In this document: positions 46,223 to 55,268 of the stretch, piece after piece
Layout of the letters: the number at the start of each line of letters is the position of its first letter
Numbering within the stretch: position 1 is the first letter of the stretch
Assembly (NCBI GenBank): GCA_012523575.1
Contig: JAAYIF010000032.1
Span: 62,001-126,000, forward strand
Reading direction: 5' to 3'
Length of the DNA: 64,000 nt
Source of the DNA: Clostridia bacterium
GTDB taxonomy: Bacteria; Bacillota; DTU086
The notes under the pieces: model-generated
Seen by the model: the letters and a program-made list of their open reading frames with translations, nothing else
What the model was told of the DNA's origin: nothing
Database searches by the model: none
Position numbers and translations under genes: made by a program

Positions 46223-46254
46223 GACTGTCAAAAAGTCATCTTAAAATATCATGA

Positions 46255-46441
46255 GGTATCTGCTGCGGTTTGCGAAACGACTTAACGAAGGCCGATTAAA
46301 ACCGGGAGGCGCGAGCAGAAGATGAGCGCCACCCATTCTCTCGCATGGACGCCGAATTGGGGCGGCCCGGTTTTGCCCATAACCCTGCGCTTAGAAATGT
46401 CCGGCGTGAGTTCGCAAGTAAAGTAAACCGCAGCAGATATT
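46255..46441 (-). repeat. Dispersed structured repeat, copy D (inverted)
   Basis: This copy lies in the opposite orientation to A-C. Its ends pair over all 17 positions (15 Watson-Crick, two G-T): GGTATCTGCTGCGGTTT (46255-46271) with 46425-46441. The middle stem is AAAACCGGG (46298-46306) with CCCGGTTTT (46366-46374). It occupies the gap between sigF and spoVAC, where spoVAA and spoVAB lie in Bacillus. Confidence 0.9.
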
Positions 46442-46457
46442 CATTGATAACAAGCTC

Positions 46458-46483
46458 AAAGGGGGAAATGCCCCCACTTTTTT
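46458..46483 (+). terminator. Terminator between repeat copy D and spoVAC
   Basis: AAAGGGGG (46458-46465) pairs with CCCCC (46471-46475) around AAATG, and a run of T follows. It separates the spoIIA and spoVA transcripts. Confidence 0.75.
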
Positions 46484-46551
46484 ATGCCTAAAAACATTTG
46501 GAATAATTGCAGATACCGGTGAAAGAATATTTAGAGGAGGTGGAAACGCCA

Positions 46552-47052
46552 ATGGCTACATTTACGGATCCGGAAAAAACCAGCAGATTAAAAGAGCAGA
46601 TGGATCAATCCAGGAAGCAGTATGAGCAGGAGAAATATAAAAAAATTACCCAAAAACACGTTCCCAAAGTTTCAATATTGAAAAATGCAGTTAACGCTTT
46701 TTGGGTCGGAGGGTTAATTTGTGCCGTTGCCCAGACTTTATTTAATATATTTTCCAATGCTGGTTTTACGGTAAAGGAAGCCAATGCCATTGTGGCAATG
46801 ATTATGATTTTTTTGGGTGCTTTTTTAACGGGAATTGGGGTATATGACAGCATTGCCAAGGTTGGGGGTGCCGGGGCAATGGTTCCCGTTACGGGTTTTG
46901 CTAATTCCATTGTAGCCCCTGCCATGGAATTTAAGAAAGAAGGTTATGTCTTTGGCATAGGAGCCAAAATGTTTTCCATTGCCGGTCCCGTTCTTGTCTA
47001 TGGAATAGTTACCTCTATTATTGTGGGTTTAATTGCATTTACCATAATGTAG
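46552..47052 (+). CDS. spoVAC: Stage V sporulation protein AC
   Basis: SpoVAC is a membrane protein of the SpoVA dipicolinic-acid channel and behaves as a mechanosensitive channel during germination. Hydrophobic helices (GGLICAVAQTLFNIF, AMIMIFLGAFLTGIGV, GPVLVYGIVTSIIVGLIAF) and the block GAGAMVPVTGFANSIVAPAMEFKKEG are visible. ATG at 46552 follows AGGAGGTGG; an upstream TTG (46507) is in frame but unsupported. About 166 residues. Confidence 0.94.
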   Translation: MATFTDPEKTSRLKEQMDQSRKQYEQEKYKKITQKHVPKVSILKNAVNAFWVGGLICAVAQTLFNIFSNAGFTVKEANAIVAMIMIFLGAFLTGIGVYDSIAKVGGAGAMVPVTGFANSIVAPAMEFKKEGYVFGIGAKMFSIAGPVLVYGIVTSIIVGLIAFTIM

Positions 47053-47066
47053 GAGGCACAGGAAGG

Positions 47067-48083
47067 TTGGAAACAAAGAAGGTTGGTAAACAGACCATTA
47101 AATTTGCCAATCCTCCGATTATTTTAGAAACTTCCTCCATTGTGGGCCCAAAGGAAGGCGAAGGGCCTTTAAAGGATACCTTTGATCATATTGTTGATGA
47201 TATGTATTTCGGCGAAAAAAGCTGGGAAAGGGCAGAAAGAAAGTTTTTAGAAGAAGCCATTAAAACCGTTTTGAATAAAAAGAAGCTTACTTCAGAGGAT
47301 ATTGATTTTTTATTGGCGGGAGATCTCTTAAATCAAATAATATCTTCAAACTTTGCTGCCAGCACGCTGGGAATACCTTTTTTAGGACTTTACGGGGCCT
47401 GTTCCACTATGTACGAGGCTATAGCTTTAGCTGCGGTTTTAATAGATGGGGGTTTTGCCCATAAAATAATTGCGGCCACCTCCAGCCATTATGCCACTTC
47501 CGAAAGACAGTTCAGATATCCCACGGAACAGGCTGTTCAGAAACCTCCCACCGCCCAATGGACCGTAACGGGAGCCGGGGCCATGCTCCTTGGGACCCGG
47601 GACCAGGGAGAAGGACCCGTTGTAACCTTTGCCACTGTGGGCAAAGCAGTGGATGCCGGTGCAAAAGATCCTATGAATATGGGAGCGGCAATGGCTCCAG
47701 CAGCGGTAGATACCATAATTACCCATTTACAGGATACGGGAAGAAAAGTAGAGGACTATGATCTGATTATAACGGGGGATTTGGGTTCGGTGGGACGATC
47801 CATAGCCATAGAGCTGGCAAATAAGAATGGATATGATCTTTCCAATAACTTCGAGGACTGCGGAATCCTTATTTTTGATCCTTCCCAGGATACCCACGCC
47901 GGGGGAAGCGGTTGTGCTTGCTCAGCCGTTGTTACTTGCGGTTACTTAATGAAGGCCCTTCGGGAGAAAAAGTATAAACGAATTTTGGGCATTGGTACCG
48001 GTGCTCTCATGAGCGTTACCAGCATCCAGCAGCAGGAGTCCATACCGGCCATAGGACATGCAGTAGCCATAGAGAATGTTTAA
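47067..48083 (+). CDS. spoVAD: Stage V sporulation protein AD
   Basis: SpoVAD is a soluble, thiolase-fold protein that binds dipicolinic acid. The thiolase-like LLAGDLLNQIISSNFAAS, GLYGACSTMYEA and SGCACSAVVTCGYLM segments are clear; length is 338 residues. TTG at 47067 is the start, behind AGGAGG. Its C-terminal codons are close to spoVAEB. Confidence 0.95.
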   Translation: METKKVGKQTIKFANPPIILETSSIVGPKEGEGPLKDTFDHIVDDMYFGEKSWERAERKFLEEAIKTVLNKKKLTSEDIDFLLAGDLLNQIISSNFAASTLGIPFLGLYGACSTMYEAIALAAVLIDGGFAHKIIAATSSHYATSERQFRYPTEQAVQKPPTAQWTVTGAGAMLLGTRDQGEGPVVTFATVGKAVDAGAKDPMNMGAAMAPAAVDTIITHLQDTGRKVEDYDLIITGDLGSVGRSIAIELANKNGYDLSNNFEDCGILIFDPSQDTHAGGSGCACSAVVTCGYLMKALREKKYKRILGIGTGALMSVTSIQQQESIPAIGHAVAIENV

Positions 48084-48105
48084 GCTTCACAAAGAGGTGA
48101 AAAAA

Positions 48106-48462
48106 ATGTCTTTGTTGTGGGCCTTTTTAATTGGAGGTGCCATTTGCCTTGTAGGGCAAATAATAATGGATCTCACCCCTTACGAGATATCCACGGGCCA
48201 TGTCCTTGTGGGTTATGTTACCTTGGGAGCTGTAGCCAGTGCCCTTGGATTGTATCAACCATTGGTTGACATTGGTGGTGCTGGTGCAACCATTCCCCTA
48301 TCGGGATTTGGGCATGGACTGGTTCAAGGGGTGCTTAGTGGTATAAAATCCCAGGGCATATTGGGAGTATTCATGGGGGGTATTTCCGCCAATGCTGCGG
48401 GTATAGCAGCAGCGGTTATCTTTGGTTACATCATGGCAGTGTTATTCAATCCGAAGGGATAG
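48106..48462 (+). CDS. spoVAEB: Stage V sporulation protein AE (AEB type)
   Basis: This is a small membrane protein of the SpoVA channel, about 118 residues, with three to four helices (LLWAFLIGGAICLVGQIIMD first) and the GGAGATIPLSGFGHGLVQGV block shared with SpoVAC. ATG at 48106 follows AGAGGTGA; ATG at 48076 lies inside spoVAD and lacks a ribosome site. Confidence 0.93.
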   Translation: MSLLWAFLIGGAICLVGQIIMDLTPYEISTGHVLVGYVTLGAVASALGLYQPLVDIGGAGATIPLSGFGHGLVQGVLSGIKSQGILGVFMGGISANAAGIAAAVIFGYIMAVLFNPKG

Positions 48463-48469
48463 ATGAAAA

Positions 48470-49045
48470 ATGAAAAAGCGCAAAGTAATTATTATAACCG
48501 ACGGAGATGAAACAGCCCGGGCTTCAGCAGAAGTGGTGGCAAGAAAAGTCGGTGGAAGATGCATATCCCTTTCCGGCACAGCTTCAAGACCCCTTACGGG
48601 AAAGGAAATAGTGGAGCTTATTATAAAGGCTCCCAAGGAACCCATTTTTGTTATGGTTGATGACAAAGGTTTAAGCACCCAGGGAATGGGGGAAAGGATT
48701 TTAACTTACATTGCCAGGCACCCCGCCATAGAGGTTCTAGGAGTTGTAGCAGTGGCATCCAATACAAAACAAGCGGAAGGAACTCCGGTGGATGTTTCCA
48801 TTACAAAAACCGGAGAAAAAACCCAATTTCCCGTTGACAAATATGGAAATGCCCTTCCCAATGAGGGGTTATTAAAGGGAGATACTGTGGATGTTTTAAA
48901 GGAGCTTAACATCCCCATTGTAGTGGGAACAGGGGATACGGGAAAACAGGACGGAGCAGATGATTTAAGAAAAGATGCTCCTGTAACCTTAGAAGCCGTG
49001 GAAGAAATTCTCCGTAGGAGTGGTTTTTTAAATGACAATAACTGA
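48470..49045 (+). CDS. spoVAEA: Stage V sporulation protein AE (AEA type)
   Basis: This is a soluble protein of 191 residues that begins KKRKVIIITDGDETARASAE, with FVMVDDKGLSTQGMGER in the middle, the pattern of B. subtilis SpoVAEA. Its exact role in dipicolinic-acid transport is not settled. Many clostridia lack it, so its presence is a Bacillus-like feature. It overlaps spoVAF by 14 bp. Confidence 0.9.
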   Translation: MKKRKVIIITDGDETARASAEVVARKVGGRCISLSGTASRPLTGKEIVELIIKAPKEPIFVMVDDKGLSTQGMGERILTYIARHPAIEVLGVVAVASNTKQAEGTPVDVSITKTGEKTQFPVDKYGNALPNEGLLKGDTVDVLKELNIPIVVGTGDTGKQDGADDLRKDAPVTLEAVEEILRRSGFLNDNN

Positions 49046-50603
49046 TGGAAAAGTGAAAGCCTCAAAAAGTCTTGAACGAAATTCTGACTGGTTAAGCCAG
49101 GAACTGGGAATAGATAGAAGCTTTGATGTTATAAGGCGCGATTTAGAAATTGCCCATAGAAAAGCAGCTCTGTTCTTTATTGACGGCTTTGCTAAAGATG
49201 ATGTTATGGAGAGGGTTTTGAGCATCCTAAATACCATTGAACCCCAGTTGCTCAGACCTTCTGTTTTTAAAAAAATTTTTCAAAAGTATCTTACCTACAT
49301 AGAGGTAGAAACAACCGATGATCTTCATGAAGTTGTGGACAAAGTACTGGCAGGCCCCACAGCCCTTTTAATTGATGGAATAGATGAAGTCATAATCATT
49401 GATGCCAGGGAGTACCCGGTAAGAAGCCCCGATGAGCCCAATCTAGAAAGAGTTATTAGGGGTTCAAGGGACGGTTTTGTTGAAACCATTGTTTTTAATA
49501 CCGCCCTGATACGCAGGCGGGTCAGGGACCCAAAATTAAGAATGGAAATGCTACAGGTGGGAAGCCGTTCTAAAACGGATGTCTGCGTGTGCTATATAGA
49601 AGATATTGCCAGCCCAAAATTGGTTGAAATGGTTAAAGAAAAAATCAGCGACATTAAAATTGACGGCATACCCATGGCGGAAAAGTCCATTGAAGAGCTA
49701 ATAGCACCGGGAAGCTACTGGAATTTTTTCCCCAAGGTAAGATATACTGAGCGCCCCGATGTGGCAGCCAATCATCTTTTAGAAGGCCATGTTTTAATTA
49801 TTGTGGACACTTCACCCAGCATAATGATACTTCCGGCAACGCTGTGGCATCATCTTCAGCATGCCGAGGAATTTCGCCAGTCACCTACGCTGGGAGTGTG
49901 CATAAGATGGCTGAGGTACGGCGCCGTGTTTTTATCCGTTTTTTTAATGCCCACATGGCTGCTTTTGGCTAAAAACCCTCAGTACCTCCCTGAAACGCTT
50001 AAATTTATAGGTCCATCTAAAATAGGTAAAATCGATCTGGCCATTCAATTTTTCATGGCGGAAATTGGTATAAACCTTATGCGTATGGCAGCCATTCATA
50101 CTCCCGATGCATTGACCACTTCCCTTGGCATCATCGCTGCGGTGTTAATAGGTGATATTGCAATTTCCGTGGGGTTATTTTCACCGGAAGTGGTTCTGTA
50201 TACTGCCATTGCGGCGGTTTCCATTTTTGCAACCCCAAGCTTTGAACTGGGTGCAGCCAATACCTTGGTAAGGGTAATGCTTTTAGTGGGCACAGGGCTT
50301 TTTGGACTGGCAGGTTATGCAGGAGCCTTAGTTATTGTAATTTTAATTCTCCTTACCACCAAGTCTTTCGGCGTTCCCTATCTTTGGCCCCTAATTCCTT
50401 TAAATGTTAGAGCTTTGAGGGATATTTTTGTAAGACCCCCTGTACCCACAATAAGTCTTCGTATGTTTGCTCCCGATTATCGGGATGCCACAAGACAGGC
50501 AACCCCCGTAGGTGCTGTTGCAAAGCCCCTTCCGGAAAAACTGCCTGACAATAAAACATCCAGAAGAAAAAACAGGAAAAAAAGAAACACCATAAAGCTA
50601 TAA
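49032..50603 (+). CDS. spoVAF: Stage V sporulation protein AF (GerA-like)
   Basis: SpoVAF resembles the A subunit of germinant receptors. A soluble N-terminal half contains DGIDEVIIIDAREYPVRS and PDEPNLERVIRGSRDGF; the C-terminal half has several membrane helices (YGAVFLSVFLMPTWLLL, LVRVMLLVGTGLFGLAGYAG). The tail is very basic. Length is 523 residues. It closes the spoVA operon (AC-AD-AEB-AEA-AF). Confidence 0.94.
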   Translation: MTITDGKVKASKSLERNSDWLSQELGIDRSFDVIRRDLEIAHRKAALFFIDGFAKDDVMERVLSILNTIEPQLLRPSVFKKIFQKYLTYIEVETTDDLHEVVDKVLAGPTALLIDGIDEVIIIDAREYPVRSPDEPNLERVIRGSRDGFVETIVFNTALIRRRVRDPKLRMEMLQVGSRSKTDVCVCYIEDIASPKLVEMVKEKISDIKIDGIPMAEKSIEELIAPGSYWNFFPKVRYTERPDVAANHLLEGHVLIIVDTSPSIMILPATLWHHLQHAEEFRQSPTLGVCIRWLRYGAVFLSVFLMPTWLLLAKNPQYLPETLKFIGPSKIGKIDLAIQFFMAEIGINLMRMAAIHTPDALTTSLGIIAAVLIGDIAISVGLFSPEVVLYTAIAAVSIFATPSFELGAANTLVRVMLLVGTGLFGLAGYAGALVIVILILLTTKSFGVPYLWPLIPLNVRALRDIFVRPPVPTISLRMFAPDYRDATRQATPVGAVAKPLPEKLPDNKTSRRKNRKKRNTIKL

Positions 50604-50695
50604 ACTAATTTGAAATAATAAATGAGCGGCCGAATAAGAATGCCAAAATTAGTAAATACTAGTGTTTGTGAAGTTTTAATGGAAAGGGGTTGCTT

Positions 50696-51712
50696 GTGTC
50701 TGTTAAGGTTGGAATTCCCAGGGCACTTTTTTATTATTACCTTTTTCCCCTGTGGAAAGCTTTTTTCGAATATTTGGGAGCCCAGGTAGTTGTCTCTCCC
50801 CCAACCAATAAAGAAATTTTAAATATGGGGGTAAGGGAATCCGTTGACGAAGCATGTCTTCCGGTAAAAATTTATTACGGTCATGTCATGTATATAAAAG
50901 ATAAAGTGGATTTGTTATTTCTACCCCGTCTGGTCAGCATAGAAAAAAAAGCATACATTTGTCCTAAATTTATGGGACTTCCTGATATGATTCGTTCCAA
51001 CCTTACCGGGCTTCCCCCTGTGATAAATGTGGATGTAAATGCTGTTAAAGGGCAAAGGGCTTATAAAAAAGCATTTTTTGAAATGGGAAGCCATTTCAGC
51101 TCAAGCTTTCGGAAAATAAACCGAGCATGGAATGAAGCCTTTAAGCTTCAAAGCCGGTTTGAAGAACTGCTGGTTAGCGGTTATTTCCCATTGGAAGCCA
51201 TTGGAATATTAGAAAGCGGGCACAAAGGGGAAAAGGACAAACATGATGCTGCCCATGAAATTGCCGTTCTGGGACATGGGTATACCATATATGATAATTT
51301 TCTAAGTCTGAATACTATCAAACATTTGAAGGAAATGGGAGCAAAGATTAATACCGTAGAAAACCTGCCCCTTAATATTATTGAAAGGACAGCAGCTAAG
51401 CTTCCCAAAAGAATGTTTTGGACCATGGGAAAACGGATCCTGGGGGCAGCCCTTTATTATCTTGAACGTTCCCAAATTGATGGTATTGTATATGTTACCG
51501 TGTTTGGCTGCGGTCCCGATTCAATGATCGCTGATTTGACGGAACGCTATGCCCGAAGGCGGGGAATGCCCTTTATCCTTATTACTTTAGACGAACATTC
51601 CGGTGAAGCCGGTGTAATTACCAGACTTGAAGCCTTTATGGATATGCTTGCATGGAGTGGAAAAAATGAAAATCACTTTTCCTCACATGGGAAACTTGTG
51701 GATATCTGCTAA
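50696..51712 (+). CDS. DUF2229 protein, 2-hydroxyacyl-CoA dehydratase-like
   Basis: The start KVGIPRALFYYYLFPLWKAFF and ESVDEACLPVKIYYGHV followed by PKFMGLPDMIR mark the DUF2229 family, which resembles HgdB-type [4Fe-4S] dehydratase subunits. A C-terminal TLDEHSGEAGVITRLEAF segment is shared with the next protein. About 338 residues. In many anaerobes these parts and the activase form one very long protein; here they are split over three genes. The substrate is unknown. GTG at 50696 follows AAAGGGG. Confidence 0.8.
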   Translation: MSVKVGIPRALFYYYLFPLWKAFFEYLGAQVVVSPPTNKEILNMGVRESVDEACLPVKIYYGHVMYIKDKVDLLFLPRLVSIEKKAYICPKFMGLPDMIRSNLTGLPPVINVDVNAVKGQRAYKKAFFEMGSHFSSSFRKINRAWNEAFKLQSRFEELLVSGYFPLEAIGILESGHKGEKDKHDAAHEIAVLGHGYTIYDNFLSLNTIKHLKEMGAKINTVENLPLNIIERTAAKLPKRMFWTMGKRILGAALYYLERSQIDGIVYVTVFGCGPDSMIADLTERYARRRGMPFILITLDEHSGEAGVITRLEAFMDMLAWSGKNENHFSSHGKLVDIC

Positions 51713-52775
51713 AGCACTCCTTGAAGGATTGAATCTGGAAGTTGTGGTTCCACCTCCCTGTACTAAAAAGACCCTCAGTTTAGGTGTTCTCCATGCCCCT
51801 GAGTTTATATGCCTGCCTTTGAAAATTAATTTGGGTAATTATATAGAGGCTGCAGAAAAGGGTGCGGATACAATTATTATAGCCGGGGGAAGGGGGCCGT
51901 GCCGTTTTGGATATTACTGCAGACTGGAAAAGGAAATTATGGATGATCTGGGTTACAATTACGAAATGATAGTTTTGGAACCCCCGGAAAAGAGCTTTTT
52001 TGAAGTAATTCAGGATATCAGGGCTATAGCCAAATGTAGCATGCTGCAGATAATGAATGCAGTGAGGACCGCCTGGCTTAAGTGCTGTGTCGTGGATGAA
52101 ATAGAAAGGAAAGTTCAGATGATAAGGGCGCGGGAAAGCTGTCCAGGCTTGGCTGATGGGATTTACAAGGAAGCTTTAAAGGATATAGATAGTGCCCAAA
52201 GGGGTAAAGAAATTATTTCTATAAAACGGCGTGCCTTTGAAGCCCTCAATGAGGTGCCTGTGGATCCTAAGCGTGAAATTGTTCGCATAGCCCTGGTGGG
52301 AGAAATATATACAATTCTGGAACCCTTTGCCAACCAAAACATTGAGAAGCATTTGGGCAAGTTGGGAGCTGAGGTAAAAAGATCCCTTTATTTGAGTAGT
52401 TGGGTTAATGATCACCTCCTTGGGGGTGTGCTGCCCCTGGAAAGTACTAAGGAGGCGTGCAGATTGGCTGCTCCTTACTTAAATTATTTTGTAGGGGGAC
52501 ATGGAAGGGAAACGGTGGGAAGTGCCGTCAAGTTCTCCAGGGAGGGTTTTGACGGAATAATTCAAATAGCGCCCCTGACATGCGGCCCCGAAATAGTTGC
52601 CGAAGCCATACTGCCTGAGATTTACCTTAGCGAAGGAGTTCCCGTTATGACCATTTATATGGACGAGCAGACCGGGGAAGCGGGGCTCATAACCCGGCTG
52701 GAAGCTTTTGTGGATATGACCCGGAGGATAAAATTTTCTGAAAAGGACAGTGACCTATTAATTTTAAGGGGGTAG
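51666..52775 (+). CDS. HgdB/DUF2229-related 2-hydroxyacyl-CoA dehydratase-like protein
   Basis: This 369-residue relative of the upstream protein starts FPHMGNLWISAKALLEGL. It has the conserved Cys-bearing segments APEFICLPLKINLGNY, GRGPCRFGYYCRLEKEI and APLTCGPEIVAEAILPE, and ends with MDEQTGEAGLITRLEAF. The cysteines suit an iron-sulfur cluster. ATG at 51666 follows GGAGTGG and lies within the end of the upstream gene, suggesting coupled synthesis. It is probably reduced by the following activase; reaction unknown. Confidence 0.8.
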   Translation: MKITFPHMGNLWISAKALLEGLNLEVVVPPPCTKKTLSLGVLHAPEFICLPLKINLGNYIEAAEKGADTIIIAGGRGPCRFGYYCRLEKEIMDDLGYNYEMIVLEPPEKSFFEVIQDIRAIAKCSMLQIMNAVRTAWLKCCVVDEIERKVQMIRARESCPGLADGIYKEALKDIDSAQRGKEIISIKRRAFEALNEVPVDPKREIVRIALVGEIYTILEPFANQNIEKHLGKLGAEVKRSLYLSSWVNDHLLGGVLPLESTKEACRLAAPYLNYFVGGHGRETVGSAVKFSREGFDGIIQIAPLTCGPEIVAEAILPEIYLSEGVPVMTIYMDEQTGEAGLITRLEAFVDMTRRIKFSEKDSDLLILRG

Positions 52776-52781
52776 TATCCC

Positions 52782-53777
52782 ATGAAATCTTACATGGGAA
52801 TAGATGTTGGTTCAGTAAGCACCAATATTGTACTTATTGACGAAAAGGGAAAATTAATTGAGAAGCTTTATATAAGAACCAATGGACAGCCTATAGACGC
52901 CGTAAAAAAGGGGCTCAAACTAATTGAAGAAAAGATTAAAGCAAATGGTAAGTCTGTGGAAATTGCCGGCGTGGGCACTACGGGAAGCGGAAGAAAGCTT
53001 GCTGCGGTCATAGTGGGGGCTGACGTAGTTAAAAACGAAATAACAGCCCATGCCGTGGCGGCTATGAACCATGTGCCGGGGGTCCAAACGGTAATTGAAA
53101 TTGGGGGGCAGGATTCCAAACTCATTATAATCCGCAATGGGGTTGTATCCGATTTTGCGATGAATACAGTCTGTGCAGCGGGAACAGGTTCTTTTCTTGA
53201 CCAGCAGGCAGCAAGGCTCAACCTCCCCATAGAAAAGTTCAGCAAACTGGCCTTAAATGCCCAGGCCCCCGTGAGAATAGCGGGTAGATGTTCCGTTTTT
53301 GCGGAATCCGATATGATACATAAGCAGCAGATGGGTCATAATCTGTCGGACATTATTGCCGGACTTTGCGATGCTTTGGTGCGCAACTATTTAAATAACG
53401 TGGGAAAAGGGAAAGAGATTCTAGTTCCCATAGTGTTCCAAGGTGGTGTTGCTGCCAACGAGGGGATGAGGGAAGCTTTCAGAAAAGCCCTGAACACTGA
53501 AATTATAGTCCCGGAAAATTTTGATGTAATGGGTGCTTTGGGAGCTGCGTTTTTAGCCCGGGAAGCAGTGGTGCAAAATAATCAAAAAACGGTTTTTAAA
53601 GGTTTTGATACAGTGGATCATGATTTTAAAGTTAAGGGGTTTGAATGTAGCGGGTGCCCTAATTTATGTGAAGTTGTAGAAATTTATGAAAATTTTCAGG
53701 TTTTGGCCCGCTGGGGTGATCGCTGCGGCAAGTGGACTGAAACACATCAAGAATTAAAACAAGTTAGTTTTAATTGA
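52782..53777 (+). CDS. Acyl-CoA dehydratase activase (HgdC/BcrAD/BadFG ATPase family)
   Basis: This ASKHA-fold ATPase uses ATP to drive low-potential electrons into dehydratase-type iron-sulfur proteins. GIDVGSVSTNIVLIDEKG, EIGGQDSKLI, CAAGTGSFLDQQAARL and AGRCSVFAESDM are present; the last two contain the two cluster cysteines. The C-terminus carries an additional CSGCPNLC with a later GDRCGKW, probably another metal site. Length is 331 residues, with six bases between it and the upstream gene. Confidence 0.9.
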   Translation: MKSYMGIDVGSVSTNIVLIDEKGKLIEKLYIRTNGQPIDAVKKGLKLIEEKIKANGKSVEIAGVGTTGSGRKLAAVIVGADVVKNEITAHAVAAMNHVPGVQTVIEIGGQDSKLIIIRNGVVSDFAMNTVCAAGTGSFLDQQAARLNLPIEKFSKLALNAQAPVRIAGRCSVFAESDMIHKQQMGHNLSDIIAGLCDALVRNYLNNVGKGKEILVPIVFQGGVAANEGMREAFRKALNTEIIVPENFDVMGALGAAFLAREAVVQNNQKTVFKGFDTVDHDFKVKGFECSGCPNLCEVVEIYENFQVLARWGDRCGKWTETHQELKQVSFN

Positions 53778-53866
53778 TTTGCCGCTAATGTTCCCCTTTA
53801 CAAGGAAGTTTCTTTTTTGTAGAATTACATTAACTTATTTAGAATAGCTGAGAGGAGAGGAGATAG

Positions 53867-55180
53867 TTGAGAAGAGAAGAAGAGCTTACTAAAATTACAT
53901 TGAATGAGGAGGAAATCCCTACAAAATGGTACAACATTCAGGCGGATATGCCTAATCTACCCGAACCACCTCTAAACCCAGCAACCCGCGAACCCCTTAA
54001 GCCGGAAGACCTGTCTCACCTTTTTCCCATGGAGTTAATAAAGCAGGAAGCAAGCACGGAAAGATATATTGAAATACCCGAGGAAGTGCAGAACCTTTAT
54101 CGTTTGTGGAGGCCAACTCCCCTCATTAGGGCCCGGAGACTTGAAAAGGCCCTGGATACCCCGGCCAGGATTTTTTATAAAAATGAGGGTGTAAGTCCCG
54201 CAGGTAGCCATAAACTCAATACTTCTATTCCTCAGGCTTATTACAACAAACGGGAAGGTATTAAGAGGATTACCACCGAGACAGGAGCAGGGCAGTGGGG
54301 CAGTGCCCTGAGCATGTCGTGTAATTTCTTCGGAATGGAATGCGTGGTTTATATGGTGCGGGTCAGCTTTGAACAAAAGCCGTACCGAAGAACCTTCATG
54401 CAGGTATTTGGGGCTCAGGTGATACCCAGCCCAAGCACTCTTACAGAGGCAGGAAGAGAGGCCCTGGAGCTAGACCCGGATACTCCGGGAAGCCTAGGCT
54501 TAGCCATAAGCGAAGCGGTGGAAGATGCTGCTTCAAGGGATGACACCGCTTATTCCCTTGGCAGTGTACTGAATCATGTTGTGCTTCATCAAACCGTTAT
54601 TGGGCAAGAAGTGAAAGCCCAGTTGGAAAAGATTGATGCATATCCTGATGTTATAATCGGTTGCTGTGGTGGAGGAAGCAATTTTGCAGGTTTGGCCTTT
54701 CCTTTTATAAAGGATAAATTCGAGGGTAAGAAAATAAAAATTATTGCTGTAGAGCCTGCTGCTTGTCCTACATTAACCAAAGGTAGTTTTCAGTATGACT
54801 ACGGTGATATGGCGAAAATGACCCCCCTAATGAAAATGTATACCCTGGGATATGATTTTGTTCCTTCCAGTATACATGCGGGGGGATTGAGATACCATGG
54901 CGAGTCTCCATTGGTAAGCCAGCTTTATCACGACGGATATATTGAAGCCGTTTCATATAAACAGAGCGAGATATTTGAAGCAGCTGTAACCTTTGCCAGA
55001 AATGAAGGTATAATTCCGGCACCGGAAAGCGCCCATGCCGTTAAAGCAGCAATAGATGAAGCATTGAAATGTCGTGAGGCAGGAGAAGCTAAAAATATTG
55101 TGTTTGGCTTAAGCGGCCACGGTTATTTTGATATGACAGCATATGATGCGTATATTAGTGGTTCTCTTATAGATGTATAA
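53867..55180 (+). CDS. trpB2: Tryptophan synthase beta chain-like, TrpB2 type
   Basis: This PLP enzyme has the long N-terminal extension of TrpB2 ([19 protein letters not shown]) and the PLP lysine in [14 protein letters not shown]. The [13 protein letters not shown] phosphate loop is also intact. TrpB2 enzymes can make tryptophan from indole and serine without TrpA; no trpA or other trp gene lies near. Length is 437 residues. TTG follows GAGGAGAGGAG. Confidence 0.9.
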   Translation: MRREEELTKITLNEEEIPTKWYNIQADMPNLPEPPLNPATREPLKPEDLSHLFPMELIKQEASTERYIEIPEEVQNLYRLWRPTPLIRARRLEKALDTPARIFYKNEGVSPAGSHKLNTSIPQAYYNKREGIKRITTETGAGQWGSALSMSCNFFGMECVVYMVRVSFEQKPYRRTFMQVFGAQVIPSPSTLTEAGREALELDPDTPGSLGLAISEAVEDAASRDDTAYSLGSVLNHVVLHQTVIGQEVKAQLEKIDAYPDVIIGCCGGGSNFAGLAFPFIKDKFEGKKIKIIAVEPAACPTLTKGSFQYDYGDMAKMTPLMKMYTLGYDFVPSSIHAGGLRYHGESPLVSQLYHDGYIEAVSYKQSEIFEAAVTFARNEGIIPAPESAHAVKAAIDEALKCREAGEAKNIVFGLSGHGYFDMTAYDAYISGSLIDV

Positions 55181-55198
55181 TGTATAGGAATTGGGCTT

Positions 55199-55268
55199 GT
55201 TTATTTAAAGTTGCTTAAAGCTTTTTAAATAAACCGGCGGCAGCAGTGTTAACTGATGCCGCCTTTTC
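55199..55268 (+). terminator. Double hairpin terminator after trpB2
   Basis: An A/T-rich 11-bp stem (55199-55209 with 55224-55234) is followed directly by GGCGGCA/TGCCGCC (55236-55263), with an inner CAGT/ACTG pair, and four T. It separates trpB2 from lysA. No lysine riboswitch is seen. Confidence 0.75.
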
